64,000 bases of DNA from Candidatus Paraburkholderia kirkii (GCA_001189345.1 LFKV01000016.1:35918-99917); one strand, 5' to 3'; counted from the stretch's first letter, positions 43,181 through 53,429 are shown. Numbers and translations are program-made. The notes: a model not told the origin generated them from the letters alone.

Positions 43181-43219
43181 TTAGGGGCTGTTAACCCGTC
43201 TTAGGGGCTGTTAACCCGT
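43181..43219. repeat. 20-bp tandem duplication at the left end of the IS5/IS427-type element
   Basis: TTAGGGGCTGTTAACCCGTC at 43181-43200 followed by a second copy lacking only the last base. It includes the probable terminal inverted repeat GGGGCTGTTAACCCG, so the IS end is duplicated. Confidence 0.8.
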
Positions 43220-43265
43220 AACGCAACCTGTTAACCTCGATCGTTGTGACAACAGGATCGAGGAG

Positions 43266-43940
43266 ATGGGCAAACCAATCATCGACGACGAACTGTGGGC
43301 ACTGATCGAGCCACTGCTACCACCAGCGAAGCCGCGCCGCTTCAAGTATCCGGGCCGCAAGCCGGTACCGGATCGGGCTGCGCTGACCGGCATCTTGTTC
43401 GTGCTGAAGACCGGCATCCGGTGGCGAGATCTGCCAGCGGAGATGGGATGTGGCTCTGGCGTCAGTTGCTGGCGCAGGCTGCGCGATTGGCAGCAAGCCG
43501 GCGTGTGGGATCGACTGCACGCACTGCTGCTGGCGAAACTACGAGCGGCCGGGAAGATCGACTTCTCCCGCGTCGTCGTCGACTCATCGTCGATTCGTGC
43601 GGTTGGGGCGGGCGAAAAACTGGCCCGAACCCCACCGACCGAGCACGACCCGGTTCCAAGCACCACGTCACCACCGACGCCAACGGTACGCCGATCGCGG
43701 CAATCCTGACCGGCGCCAATCGTCACGACGTCACCCAACTGATCCCGTTGATCGAGGCCATCGTACCGATTGGCGGCGTGCGCGGCCGGCCGCTGAGTCG
43801 CCCTGGCTGTGTTTATGCCGACCGCGGTTACGATCATGACAAGTACCGGTGCCTCCTTCACGCGCGCAACATTCCCACCAGCATCGCGCGGCGCGGTCAC
43901 CCGCACGGTAGCGGCCTTGGGAAAGTCCGTTGGGTCGTCG
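43266..43940 (+). pseudogene. IS5-family (IS427-type) transposase, frameshift at an A-run and 3' truncated
   Basis: [20 protein letters not shown] starts behind GGATCGAGGAG. The first frame runs to [16 protein letters not shown] with a catalytic Asp; at the A5 run near 43617 a minus-one shift is needed to continue as [20 protein letters not shown] and [20 protein letters not shown]. In IS427-type elements such a shift can be programmed, so this point alone is not proof of decay. The gene is cut after [12 protein letters not shown] at about 43940, losing the last catalytic region, where the gsiB remnant begins. Confidence 0.83.
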
Positions 43941-45339
43941 AACTCTCGCAGGCCGTCGCCAAATCGTTCTACGAAGGCCTGTTCGGCTTCGACAAGGACA
44001 TGAAGATCCGCAACGTGCTCGCGACGAAATACGAGGCGAGTCCGGACGCGAAGGTCTACACGATCCATCTGCGCCAGGGCGTGAAGTTCCAGGACGGCAC
44101 CGACTTCAACGCGGACGCCGTGAAGGCCGTGTTCGACCGCGTCACCGATCCGGCGAACAAGCTCAAGCGCTACAACCTCTTCAACAAGATCGAGAAGACG
44201 GAAGTGGTCGATCCGTACACGGTGAAGATCACGCTGAAGATTCCGTTCTCGGCGTTCATCAACGTGCTGGCGCATCCGTCGGCGGTGATGATCTCGCCGA
44301 CCGCGCTCAAGAAGTACAGCAAGGACATCGCGTTTCACCCGGTCGGCAAGGGCCCGTTCGAATTCGTCGAGTGGAAGCAGACGGACGACCTGAAGGTGAA
44401 GAAGTTCGCGGGCTACTGGCAGAAGGGCTTGCCGAAGATCGACATGATCGACTGGAAGTCGGTGGTCGAACAATACGCGCGCCGCGCTCATGCAGACGGG
44501 CGAGGCGGACTTCGCGTTCTCGATTCCGTTCGAGCAGGCCGCGACGCTCAAGGCGAGCCCGAAGGTCGATCTGATCGCGGCGCCGTCGATCATCCAGCGC
44601 TGCATCAGCATGAACGTGCTGCAGAAGCCCTTCGACAATCCGAAGGTGCGCGAGGCGATGAATTACGCGATCAACAAGGAAGCGCTGGTCAAGGTCGCGT
44701 TTGCGGGCTATGCCGTGCCGGCTGAGGGCGTGGTGCCGCCGGGCGTCGATTATGCGACGCCAAAACTCGGCCCGTGGAAGTACGATCCCGCCAAGGCGCG
44801 CGAATTGCTGAAGGAAGCGGGCTATCCGAACGGCTTCGAAACCGTGCTGTGGTCGGGCTACAACCACACGACTGCGCAGAAGATCATCCAGTTCGTACAG
44901 CAGCAGCTCGCGCAGGTGGGCGTGAAGGCGTCGGTCGAGGCGCTCGAGGCGGGTCAGCGCGTGCAGCGCATCGAGAGCGCGCCCGATCCGAAGACGGCGC
45001 CGGTGCGCATGCTCTACATCGGCTGGTCGTCGTCGACCGGCGAAGCCGACTGGGCGATCTCGCCGCTGCTCGGCGGCTCGTCGTTCCCGCCGAAGCTCTT
45101 CAACACCGCGTACTACAAGAACGATCAGGTCGACGAGTATCTTTCCCAAGGCGCTCGCCACCACCGACCGCAACGAGAAAGCCAAGCTCTACACGGATGC
45201 GCAGAAGCGCATCTGGGCCGATGCGCCGTGGGTCTTTCTCGTCACGGAAAAGGTGGTGTACGCGCGCAGCAAGCGTCTGTCCGGCGCGTACGTGATGCCC
45301 GACGGCTCGTTCAGCTTCGACGAGATCGCGATCAAGTAA
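43941..45339 (+). pseudogene. gsiB: Peptide/glutathione ABC transporter substrate-binding protein (GsiB-type), 5' lost, two frameshifts
   Basis: SBP_bac_5-family periplasmic receptor. The signal peptide and first part are replaced by the IS; reading starts [20 protein letters not shown]. Frame breaks lie near 44470 ([25 protein letters not shown]) and 45145 ([26 protein letters not shown]). End at TAA 45337-45339 after [10 protein letters not shown]. The body matches glutathione/dipeptide-binding proteins. Without a signal peptide it could not be exported even if the frame were whole. Confidence 0.88.
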
Positions 45340-45387
45340 GTCGCTCCTGGCCGGGTCTTCGGGCCCGGCCGCTTCAGGTCCATCACG

Positions 45388-46263
45388 ATGCTCAATTTTC
45401 TCGCCAAACGCCTGCTGAGTCTTCTGCCGACGCTCTTCATCGTCGCGGTGCTCGTGTTTCTGTTCGTGCACATGCTGCCGGGCGATCCCGCGCGTCTCGC
45501 CGCCGGCCCGGAAGCCGACGAAGCGACCGTCGCGCTCGTGCGAGCCGATCTCGGCCTCGACAAGCCGCTGCCGCAGCAACTGGTGAGCTTCTTCGGCAAG
45601 GTCGTGCATTTCGACTTCGGCATGTCCACGCGCAGCAAGCGGCCCGTGTCGACGGAGATCGGCGAGCGTTTCATGCCGACGTTCTGGCTCACCATCGCGA
45701 GCATGGTGTGGGCGGTGATCTTCGGCATGACGATCGGCATCGTATCGGCGGTGTGGCGCAATCGCTGGCCGGATCGCCTGGGCATGACGCTCGCGGTGTC
45801 GGGCATTTCGTTTCCCCGCCTTCGCGCTCGGCATGCTGCTGATGGAAATCTTCTCGGTGAAGCTCGGCTGGCTGCCGATCGTCGGCGACGGCACGTGGAA
45901 GGGCTATGTGCTTCCCTCGATCACGCTGGGCGCCGCGGTCGCCGCGATGATGGCGCGCTTCACGCGCGCGCGAAAGGCGTGCACGAGCCGATGGTCATCG
46001 TCAAGCACTGCCTGCGCAACGCGATGATTCCCGTCGTCACGATGATGGGCCTCCAGTTCAGCTTCCTGCTCGGCGGCTCGATCGTCGTGGAGAAGGTGTT
46101 CAACTGGCCGGGCTTCGGGCGCCTGCTGGTGGACGCCGTCGAGATGCGCGACTATCCGGTGATCCAAGCGGAGGTGCTGCTGTTCTCCCTGGAGTTCATC
46201 GTGATGAATCTGATCGTGGACGTGCTGTACGCGGTCATCAACCCGACCATCCATTTCAAGTGA
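45388..46263 (+). pseudogene. gsiC: Peptide/glutathione ABC transporter permease (GsiC-type), scrambled middle
   Basis: [20 protein letters not shown] to AVSGISFP is normal. A shift near 45813 puts [20 protein letters not shown] and [20 protein letters not shown] in another frame. About 17 codons before [20 protein letters not shown] are missing, which by chance restores the original frame to the end ([11 protein letters not shown]). The resulting open frame of 291 codons hides a wrong-frame segment of about 50 residues and a deletion next to the EAA loop, so it is not functional. Confidence 0.82.
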
Positions 46264-46270
46264 GGCCCGC

Positions 46271-47175
46271 ATGAGCGTGACCGCCGACAATGCCAAGGGC
46301 GCCGTCGCCGCGGGGCACGAAGTCCGCACGCCGTGGACGGAGTTCTGGCGCAAGCTCAGGCCGCAGCCCGTCGCGATGGCCGCGGCGGTATTCGTCATCG
46401 TGCTGATCGTGATCGCGGTCGTCGCGCCGTACATCGCGCCTTACGATCCTGAGAATTACTTCGATTACGACGCGCTCAACGCGGGTCCGTCGGCCGCGCA
46501 CTGGTTCGGCGTCGATTCGCTGGGACGCGACATCCTGAGCTGCATCCTTGAGCTGCATCCTGGTGGGCAGCCGCATCTCGCTGACGGCGGGCCTGCTGTC
46601 GGTCGTGATCGGCACGTTCTTCGGCCTCCTCGCCGGCTACTACGAGGGCTGGTGGGATCGCATCGTGATGCGCATCGCGGACGTGCTGTTCGCGTTTCCC
46701 GGCATTCTGCTCGCAATCGGCGTCGTCGCGGTTCTCGGCAACGGCATGGTGGACGTCGTTCGTGTGCGCGGTCGCGATCTTCAGTATTCCCGCGTTCGCG
46801 CGGCTCGTACGCGGCAACACGCTCGCGCTGAAACATCTCACCTATATCGAGGCGACGCGGAGCATCGGCGCTTTGGACTGGACGATACTCGCGCGCCACA
46901 TCCTGCCGGGAACCATCTCGTCGGTGGTCGTGTACTTCACGATGCGCATCGGCACGTCGATCATCACGGCGGCCAGCCTCTCGTTCCTCGGGCTCGGCGC
47001 GCAGCCGCCGACGCCCGAGTGGGGCGCGATGCTCAACGAAGCGCGCGCCGACATGGCGATGGCGCCGCACGTCGCGATCTTCCCGAGCCTCGCGATCTTC
47101 TTCACGGTGCTCGCGTTCAACCTGCTCGGCGACGGCCTGCGCGACGCGCTCGATCCGAAGCTCGACCGCCCATGA
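46271..47175 (+). pseudogene. gsiD: Peptide/glutathione ABC transporter permease (GsiD-type), tandem duplication and frameshift
   Basis: [20 protein letters not shown] through [15 protein letters not shown] is normal; a 13-bp tandem duplication then shifts the frame. [20 protein letters not shown] continues in the second frame to LGNGMVDV, and a base change near 46755 moves [20 protein letters not shown] to a third. The end ([19 protein letters not shown]) overlaps the peptidase start. Two lesions; removing the duplicated 13 bp would repair the first. Confidence 0.86.
46536..46561. repeat. 13-bp tandem duplication
   Basis: TGAGCTGCATCCT at 46536-46548 and 46549-46561. Deleting one copy restores [10 protein letters not shown] in the permease. 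Confidence 0.92.
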
Positions 47176-48170
47176 TGCAGGCGCCGGACATCGGTACGCT
47201 GGAAGCGGGCCCGCGCGGCGCGATCGCCGATGTCGCGGGCGTGACGGTCGGCCATTGCACGCTCGACGAAGGCGCGATACAGACGGGCGTCACCGTGGTT
47301 CGTCCGCATCGCGGCGACGCGTATCGCGACAAGGTGCCCGCCGGCGCGTGCGTGATCAACGGCTTCGGCAAGAGCATCGGGCTCATGCAGGTCGAGGAGC
47401 TCGGCGTGCTAGAGACGCCGATCGCGCTGACCAACACGTTCGGCGTCGGCACTGTGGCGAACGCGCAGATTCGCGCGGTCATCGGGGCGAATCCGCAGGT
47501 CGGACGCGACGAGCCGAGCGTGAATCCGCTCGTGTTCGAATGCAACGATGGCTACCTAAACGACATGCAGGCGCTCGCCATCGGCGAAGCGCACTACATG
47601 AACGCGCTCGATGCATGCGGCGCGGACTTCGAGCGCGGCGCAGTGGGTGCGGGTCGCGGCATGTCGTGTTTCGAGCTGAAGGGCGGCATCGGCTCGGCGT
47701 CGCGCCTGCTGGACATCGGCGAGCGCGCGTACAAGGCAGGCGCGCTCGTGCTCGCGAATTTCGGCCGCCTGGCGCAGCTCACGATCGCCGGCGAAGCCGT
47801 CGGGCGCGCGCTGCAACCGGCGCGCGCGTCGCGGGCGCAACCCGAACGAGGCTCGATCATCATGCTGATCGCGACCGACGCGCCGCTCGACGCCCGGCAA
47901 CTGCGGCGCGTCGCGATGCGCGCGGCAGCCGGCCTCGCGCGCACGGGCTCGGTCTACGGGCACGGCAGCGGCGACATCGCGCTGGCCTTCTCGACCGCCT
48001 ACGCCGTGCCGCCGCTCGTCGGCGACACGCGGCTCGATCCGCTGTTTCAGGCGGCCGCGGACAGCGTCGAGCAGGCGATCCTCGATGCGCTCTTCAGCGC
48101 GGAGACGGTCGCCGGGCGCGACGGTCATCGGCGCATCTCGCTCAACGAAGCATTGAAAACGCGACCATGA
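47172..48170 (+). CDS. P1-family (DmpA-type) aminopeptidase
   Basis: Intact, 332 residues: [61 protein letters not shown]1 enzymes self-cleave before a nucleophilic Ser; [20 protein letters not shown] carries the conserved Gly-Ser. They release N-terminal residues, including D- or beta-residues, from short peptides. The ATG overlaps the permease stop. It was the peptidase of the peptide-transport operon and is open although all transporter genes are broken. Confidence 0.88.
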   Translation: MMQAPDIGTLEAGPRGAIADVAGVTVGHCTLDEGAIQTGVTVVRPHRGDAYRDKVPAGACVINGFGKSIGLMQVEELGVLETPIALTNTFGVGTVANAQIRAVIGANPQVGRDEPSVNPLVFECNDGYLNDMQALAIGEAHYMNALDACGADFERGAVGAGRGMSCFELKGGIGSASRLLDIGERAYKAGALVLANFGRLAQLTIAGEAVGRALQPARASRAQPERGSIIMLIATDAPLDARQLRRVAMRAAAGLARTGSVYGHGSGDIALAFSTAYAVPPLVGDTRLDPLFQAAADSVEQAILDALFSAETVAGRDGHRRISLNEALKTRP

Positions 48171-48976
48171 AAGTGCTCATCTCGGTGGACATCGAAGGTA
48201 TTGCGGGCGTGTTCCACCCGGAGCAGACGCGCGCCGGCAACGGCGAATACGAGCAGGCGCGCCGCTGGATGACGCGCAAGGCCAACGCGGCCGTATTGGG
48301 CGCGTTCGAGGGCGGCGCGTCGCAGGTGTGGATCAACGATTCGCACGGCGGCTTCCGCAACCTGGTGTCCGACCTGCTCGACCCGCGCACGCGGCTCGTG
48401 CTCGGCATGATGGCGGGGCTGGAAGGCGAGCCGGCGCTGGTGTTCATGATCGGCTACCACGCGAGCGCGCAAAGCCGCGGCATTCTGGCGCACACGATCA
48501 ACAGCACGGCATTCGCGCGCGTCATGCTCGACGGCGAGGAGGCCAGCGAGGCGACGCTCTACGGCAGGTTCGCCGAAGAGCGCGGCGCGCGCGGCGCGCT
48601 CCTGACGGGCGACGACGTGTTCGGCGCCGAGACGCTGCCCGCGTTCCCCGGCGCCCGCTTTCTCTGCGTGAAGACCGCGCACGGCTATTCGAGCGGCGTG
48701 ACCGAAACGCCCGCCGCCGCATGCGACGCGATCCGGCTCGCCGCGCGCGAAACGGTCGAGGCGGCGGCGTCGACGGTGCGGCATGCGCGGCGTGCGCCGC
48801 TCGCCGAACATCGCTGCGAATTGCGCGTGCAAACCACCGCATTCGCCGATCTCTTCTGCCAGTGGCCGACGCTCGAGCGCGTCGATGCCGTAACGCTCGC
48901 CTTCGATGCGCCGTCGGTCGAGCATGTCGTGCGCACGTTAAATTGCCTTTCGGCAATGTCCTTTATGCTACGGTGA
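48167..48976 (+). CDS. M55-family D-aminopeptidase (DppA-type)
   Basis: Intact, 269 residues: [20 protein letters not shown] contains the family's first metal ligands (Asp8, Glu10); [30 protein letters not shown] and [12 protein letters not shown] are the other conserved segments. DppA-type enzymes form barrel-shaped zinc peptidases acting on D-Ala-containing peptides. ATGA overlap with the previous gene shows operon structure. No lesion is visible. Confidence 0.88.
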   Translation: MKVLISVDIEGIAGVFHPEQTRAGNGEYEQARRWMTRKANAAVLGAFEGGASQVWINDSHGGFRNLVSDLLDPRTRLVLGMMAGLEGEPALVFMIGYHASAQSRGILAHTINSTAFARVMLDGEEASEATLYGRFAEERGARGALLTGDDVFGAETLPAFPGARFLCVKTAHGYSSGVTETPAAACDAIRLAARETVEAAASTVRHARRAPLAEHRCELRVQTTAFADLFCQWPTLERVDAVTLAFDAPSVEHVVRTLNCLSAMSFMLR

Positions 48977-49049
48977 GCGCCTCAACTCAGTACTGGCAGA
49001 ATGGAGTCACTCGCGAGACTGGCTTGGTATCCGGCGTATTTTGCAGGCG

Positions 49050-49190
49050 ATGCTCATGCACGAAGTGAAACTCGAACACAATGACGACGAGGTGCTCGAC
49101 CCCGCCGACCCGCAGCTTGTCATGCGCGGCTCGCTTTTCATCGACGGTCACGACGCCGGCTGCTGGGAGGCCCGCCGCGACGGCACGTGA
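49050..49190 (+). pseudogene. Possible small hypothetical protein with premature stop
   Basis: MLMHEVKLEHNDDEVLDPAD and MRGSLFIDGHDAGCWEARRD end at TGA 49188-49190. The same frame stays open beyond as [20 protein letters not shown], suggesting TGG to TGA in a longer gene. The upstream ribosome-binding site is weak and no family is recognised, so this is tentative. Confidence 0.35.
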
Positions 49191-49307
49191 GCGGCGCACG
49201 TGCGGCATCGCGAGGGCTGGATCGTGAAGCCGAGCCGCGCGGCGCTGGTCGAGCGGCTCGTCCGAGAGGCACGAGTCCGAATAATCTCAAATCGGTTTGA
49301 CACTGAC

Positions 49308-49685
49308 ATGTATCTGTCGATCACCGCCGTGGGGCTCGGCGGCGGACTGGGGTCGCTCCTCAGATGGGTCCTCGGTTTGCGCCTGAACGCGATTTTTCCG
49401 AATCTGCCGCTTGGCACGTTCGCGGCGAATGTCATCGCGGGCTATATTATCGGCGTGGCGGTCGCCTTTTTCGCGCGCTTTCCGGACCTCTCGGTGGAGT
49501 GGCGGCTTTTCATCATCACCGGGCTGATGGGCGGCCTGTCCACGTTTTCCACGTTCTCCGCCGAAGTGGTCGCGCATCTGCAGCAGGGGAGGTTCGGTTG
49601 GGCGCTCGCCGAGATCGCGATCCACGTCTGCGCGTCGCTCCTGATGACCGCGCTCGGTATCGCGACGGTGGCGGTCGTTTCCTGA
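49308..49685 (+). CDS. crcB: Fluoride efflux transporter
   Basis: Intact, 125 residues with four predicted membrane helices: [40 protein letters not shown] (conserved Asn), [20 protein letters not shown] (conserved Thr/Ser-Phe track) and [20 protein letters not shown]. Forms a dual-topology fluoride channel in the inner membrane. The ATG at 49308 was chosen because the upstream frame is not family-like. I see no fluoride-riboswitch core upstream. Confidence 0.92.
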   Translation: MYLSITAVGLGGGLGSLLRWVLGLRLNAIFPNLPLGTFAANVIAGYIIGVAVAFFARFPDLSVEWRLFIITGLMGGLSTFSTFSAEVVAHLQQGRFGWALAEIAIHVCASLLMTALGIATVAVVS

Positions 49686-49797
49686 GACCGCGCGGCGCGC
49701 GCCACATCCCGCATGGCCGTTTCTCGTCCGCTCGAACGTTTGCGCACGCCTGCTCCCGGCGTGCTCTTCCGCCTTTCCTTCCACGCGTTTTCAACGT

Positions 49798-49834
49798 AAG
49801 GCCCGCGCTGCGTCGGCCGCGGCTTTTTCTTTTG
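49798..49834 (+). terminator. Possible terminator downstream of crcB
   Basis: A GC-rich imperfect hairpin (GCCCGCG ... CGCGGC) followed by TTTTTCTTTT, just before the next gene. Confidence 0.5.
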
Positions 49835-49854
49835 AGAGTAACGAAGGTGACGAT

Positions 49855-50328
49855 ATGCCAGGGCTCCCGCTCATCGAAATCAGACCGTATCGTGCGAGGA
49901 ATCTCGACGGCGTGATTGATCTGTTCCAGCGCGCGGTGCGCGAGACGGCCTCGGCCGACTATGGTCCGGCGCAGATTGACGCATGGGCGCAAGCCGACCG
50001 CGACGAGTGGGCGCTCGCCCGCATGAGCCGCCCGACCTGGGTCGCGCTCGTCGGCGGCGAACTCGCCGGATTCGCGGATCTGGAGAAGAACGGCCTGGTG
50101 GACATGATGTTCGTTCACCCGAAGCATCAGCGCGCGGGCTTGGCGACGGCGCTCCTCGCGCGCGTGGAAGCCGAGGCCGACGAAGCCGGGATCCCCTGCC
50201 TGCACACCTACGCGAGCGTTACCGCGCGGCCTTTCTTCGAATACTGCGGCTTCACGATGCTGCTCGCGCGGGCGGTCGTCGTGCGGGAGCAGAGGTTCGT
50301 TCAGTTCGTGATGGAGAAAGTGCTGTAG
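49855..50328 (+). CDS. GNAT-family N-acetyltransferase
   Basis: Intact, 157 residues. The acetyl-CoA motif is VDMMFVHPKHQRAGLATALL; YASVTARPFFEYCGFTMLLA is the usual C-terminal strand-helix. Close in pattern to YafP-like acetyltransferases; substrate unknown. GAGAGTAACGAAGGTGA precedes the ATG. Confidence 0.87.
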   Translation: MPGLPLIEIRPYRARNLDGVIDLFQRAVRETASADYGPAQIDAWAQADRDEWALARMSRPTWVALVGGELAGFADLEKNGLVDMMFVHPKHQRAGLATALLARVEAEADEAGIPCLHTYASVTARPFFEYCGFTMLLARAVVVREQRFVQFVMEKVL

Positions 50329-50453
50329 CTGAATATGTATAGATAACTTGGTATCCGGAACTGCGGATGACCTAGTGAAATCCAGAATAACCTCTTGTTT
50401 CGTTCTGTCTGCCCGTTTAAACTTGAGTCTAACTTGTATATACATGATGAACC
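50329..50453. other. Leader region of the hut locus
   Basis: About 125 AT-rich bases before hutH. It holds the palindrome at 50433-50446 and a looser related sequence TGTATAGATA near 50336, both compatible with HutC-type control. Confidence 0.45.
50433..50446 (+). promoter_or_regulatory. Candidate HutC operator
   Basis: CTTGTATATACATG, containing the perfect palindrome TGTATATACA, 7 bp before the hutH ATG. GntR/HutC-family repressors bind TTGTATA-type palindromes. The repressor gene at 51300 is intact. Confidence 0.55.
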
Positions 50454-51303
50454 ATGATCACGCTTACACCCGGAAAACTGACTCTCCCGCAACTGCGCCG
50501 CATCGCGCGAGGTTCCGACCCGCTCGAGCTCGATCCGGCCAGCTTCGACGCCATCGACGCGAGCGCGCGCGGTCGCCGCGATCGTGGCCAAGGGCGATCC
50601 GGCTTACGGCATCAATACGGGCTTCGGGCGGCTCGCCAACACGCACATTCCCGCGGATCAGCTCGAACTGCTGCAGAAGAATCTCGTGCTGTCTGTCGCA
50701 TGCGGTGGGCGTCGGCGAGCCAATGTCGCGTCCGGTCGTGCGGCTGCTCATGGCGCTCAAGCTTTCGAGCCTCGGGCGCGGTTACTCGGGGATCCGGCGC
50801 GAGGTCATCGAAGCCCTCATCACGCTCTTCAACGCCGACGTGCTGCCGGTCATCCCGGTGAAGGGCTGGGTCTCGGCGCATCGGGCGATCTCGCGCCGCT
50901 CGCGCATATGTCCACGGTGCTGCTCGGCCTGGGCGAAATCACGATTCGCGGCGAGCGCGCGAGCGCAACGGACGGTCTCGCGGTTGCGGGCCTGAAGCCG
51001 CTCACGCTGCAGGCGAAGGAGGGCCTGGCGCTGCTGAACGGCACGCAGGCGTCGGCGGCGCTTGCGCTCCATCATCTCTTCGCGATCGAGCTGCTCGCGG
51101 CGGCGCAGGGCGTGGATCTGCGCGCGCCGCATCAGACGAGCGCGCCGCTCTCCGAAGTGATGAAGACGTTGCGCGCGCACGTCCCGCATTACGACTTCGA
51201 TCGCTACTTTGCGCCCGACATCGTCGCGATCGCGACGCTCGTGCAGGAAGGCGCGATTGCGCGGCACAGCCCGTTCGCGTTCGCGTCGGAACAGCCGGCA
51301 TGA
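50454..51303 (+). pseudogene. hutH: Histidine ammonia-lyase, large internal deletion and frameshifts
   Basis: [20 protein letters not shown], then shifts near 50568 and 50700, so that [16 protein letters not shown] and [20 protein letters not shown] lie in different frames. The active-site cofactor triad Ala-Ser-Gly is in [13 protein letters not shown] but preceded by another shift near 50875. After ALHHLFAIE the sequence jumps to LLAAAQGVDLRAPHQTSAPL: about 190 residues of the lyase core are missing. The final PFAFASEQPA is normal. It cannot make urocanate. Its stop overlaps the hutC start. Confidence 0.9.
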
Positions 51304-51995
51304 ACACGCCCGCGTATCAGGAGATCAAGGACTACATTCTCCAGCGCATTCACGTCGGCGAGTGGAAGGAGGGCGATCAGATGCCCTCCGAGAACGAGCT
51401 CGCGCGCGAATTCAAGGTCGCGCGCATGACGGTGAACCGCGCGCTGCGCGAGCTGACCGCGGAGCAGGTGCTCACGCGCGTGCAGGGCGCGGGCACCTTC
51501 GTTGCGCAGCCGAAATATGCGTCGACGCTCGTCGAGATCCACAGTATTTCCGACGAGATCGTCGCGCGTGGACACGCATATAGCGCGCAGGTGCTGCATC
51601 TGGGCGCGTCGATCGTCAACGAGACACTCGCCGCCGAAATGCATCTGGCGCTCGGCAGCCCGGTGTTTCATTCGCGCGTGCTGCACTTCGAGAACGACGA
51701 GCCGGTGCAGATGGAAGAGCGCTACGTGAATCCCGCGCTCGCGCCGGAGTATGCGCGGCAGGATTTCACGACGATCACGCCGAATCAGTACCTGATGGCG
51801 GCGGCGCCGTTGCAGCGCGTCGAGTATCGGATCGAGGCGTCGGTGCCGTCGGCGGAGATTCGCCACGCGCTCGCGATGGCAGAGCACGAGCCGTGTCTGC
51901 TGCTGCATCGGCGCACGTGGTCGCGCGATGCGGTCGCCTCCGTCGCGAATCTCTGGCATCCGGGCGACCGCTACCAATTCACCGGGCATTTCTGA
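51300..51995 (+). CDS. hutC: Histidine utilization repressor
   Basis: Intact, 231 residues. A GntR winged helix (QEIKDYILQRIHVGEWKEGD; ELAREFKVARMTVNRALREL) is followed by a UTRA effector domain (STLVEIHSISDEIVARGHAY to the C-terminus) that senses urocanate in this family. It remains whole although the genes it would control (hutH, hutD, hutF) are broken and hutU/hutI are absent here. ATG overlaps the hutH stop (ATGA). Confidence 0.93.
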   Translation: MNTPAYQEIKDYILQRIHVGEWKEGDQMPSENELAREFKVARMTVNRALRELTAEQVLTRVQGAGTFVAQPKYASTLVEIHSISDEIVARGHAYSAQVLHLGASIVNETLAAEMHLALGSPVFHSRVLHFENDEPVQMEERYVNPALAPEYARQDFTTITPNQYLMAAAPLQRVEYRIEASVPSAEIRHALAMAEHEPCLLLHRRTWSRDAVASVANLWHPGDRYQFTGHF

Positions 51996-52000
51996 ACGTC

Positions 52001-52574
52001 ATGATCATTCGTTCCGATGCTCTGGTGCCCGTGCCGTGGAAGAACGGCGGCGGGCGTGACGCGCGAGATCGCGGCGGGGCCGCCAGGCGCGTCGCTGGAT
52101 GCGTTCGCCTGGCGCCTGTCTCTGGCGGACGTGGCCGCGGACGGCGCGTTCTCGACCTTCGCGGGCGTCGGCGCGCTCGTGCTCCTCGACGGCGCCGGCA
52201 TGCGCCTGACTGACGCTCACGGCGGCGTTCATTCGCTCGATGTCTCGCTCGCGATCGCGCGCTTTGTAGGCGAAACGCCGATCCACGCGACACTGCTCGG
52301 CGGACCGACGCGCGATTTCAACGTGATGACGCGCCGCGACCGCGCACGCGCGACGGTTCAGGCGCATGAAGAACCGGCGTCGATCACGCTCGAACACGAC
52401 GTGACGTTCATCTTCTGCGCGCGCGGCCGGATCGACATCGAGCTCGGCGACGATACGCGCCATACGCTCGAAACAGGCGACACGCTGCGCCTGGACGATA
52501 CATCCGTGTCGGCGCTCGCGTGCGAGTCGCGGGACGGCGGGGCGTGGCTGCACGTCGGCATCGATCTGCTGTAA
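52001..52574 (+). pseudogene. hutD: HutD-family protein, one-base insertion
   Basis: MIIRSDALVPVPWKNGGG is followed by an extra G in a G-run near 52055; the next frame reads VTREIAAGPPGASLDAFAWR and continues clean through the bicupin-like body to WLHVGIDLL at 52574. HutD modulates histidine catabolism in pseudomonads. The gene begins 5 bp after hutC; hutU, which I expect between them in Burkholderia, is missing. Confidence 0.88.
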
Positions 52575-52627
52575 AGACGGCGAACGGCTCGTCAGTAGCC
52601 GCGCATCGACATAATGGGAGACAGGAC

Positions 52628-52922
52628 ATGAATGCTGCTCATGGCGCATTCTTCGCGGATCACGCGCGTCTTGCCGACGGCTGGCGGCGCGACGTGCTGT
52701 TCGAATGGAACGATGACGGCACGCTCGTGCGCGTCACGCCCGAACGCGCCGCGCCCGCCGGTGTCGAGCGCGCCAGGGGGCCGGTGCTGCCCGGCATGCC
52801 GAACCTGCATTCGCACGCGTTCCAGCGCGCGATGGCGGGCCTCACCGAATATCGCGCAAGCGCCGCGGACACGTTCTGGAGCTGGCACGATCTCATGTAT
52901 CGCTTCGCCGCGAAGATCGGCC
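52628..52922 (+). pseudogene. hutF: Formimidoylglutamate deiminase, N-terminal fragment cut by IS66
   Basis: MNAAHGAFFADHARLADGWR and LPGMPNLHSHAFQRAMAGLT with the HxH metal motif are normal amidohydrolase sequence. The gene stops matching after YRFAAKIGR, where the IS66 end begins at 52923. About 350 residues are missing. No hutI lies between hutD and hutF. Confidence 0.88.
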
Positions 52923-53022
52923 GTAAGTGCTCGATCTGTACCGTTGTCTCGCTCTAGGTAGAAGATGCAATCATCAGTCGCAACGGACACGATTGACCGA
53001 CAGTGTCCACGAACTGCGGAGA

Positions 53023-53429
53023 ATGGACACAGTGTCTCAGACAGTCGAATTGCCGGCCAAGCGCCAGAACCGGCGGCATCCGTTGGAATGGAAACGAACG
53101 GTCGTCGAGCAGACATTTGAACCAGGAGCCTCGGTCGCTCGGGTCGCCCGCGACAATAACGTCAATGCCAACCAGGTATGGGCGTGGCGCAAACTGTACG
53201 CGCAGGGCCTGCTGGTCGAAGATGCTCAGACGCAGGCCATGTTGCCTGTTGTTGTCGATGTTCAGCCCGATCGGGCAACTGACCATCTGCCGGATTCGAC
53301 GAAGTTGTGCAGGCCGCTCCAGTTACTACGAGCGGCAGGATTGAGCTTCAGCACGGCAATACTTCCGTCCGGATAGAAGGCACGCCCGACGCGACGATCT
53401 TGCGCCTGGTACTCGAGCGGCTTCTCTGA
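53023..53429 (+). pseudogene. tnpA: IS66 TnpA, frameshifted
   Basis: MDTVSQTVELPAKRQNRRHP with a helix-turn-helix (EQTFEPGASVARVARDNNVN, QVWAWRKLYAQGLL). Near 53335 the frame shifts; the normal end GRIELQHGNTSVRIEGTPDA and LRLVLERLL is in another frame and overlaps the tnpB start. Confidence 0.8.

Noticed and set aside
45388..46263. Uninterrupted 291-codon gsiC frame
   Set aside because: The ends are in frame only because a frameshift and a deletion compensate; the middle is read in the wrong frame.
49190..49307. Fluoride riboswitch upstream of crcB
   Set aside because: I looked for the conserved GGNGAUGG and CUGAUG segments on the plus strand and found neither.
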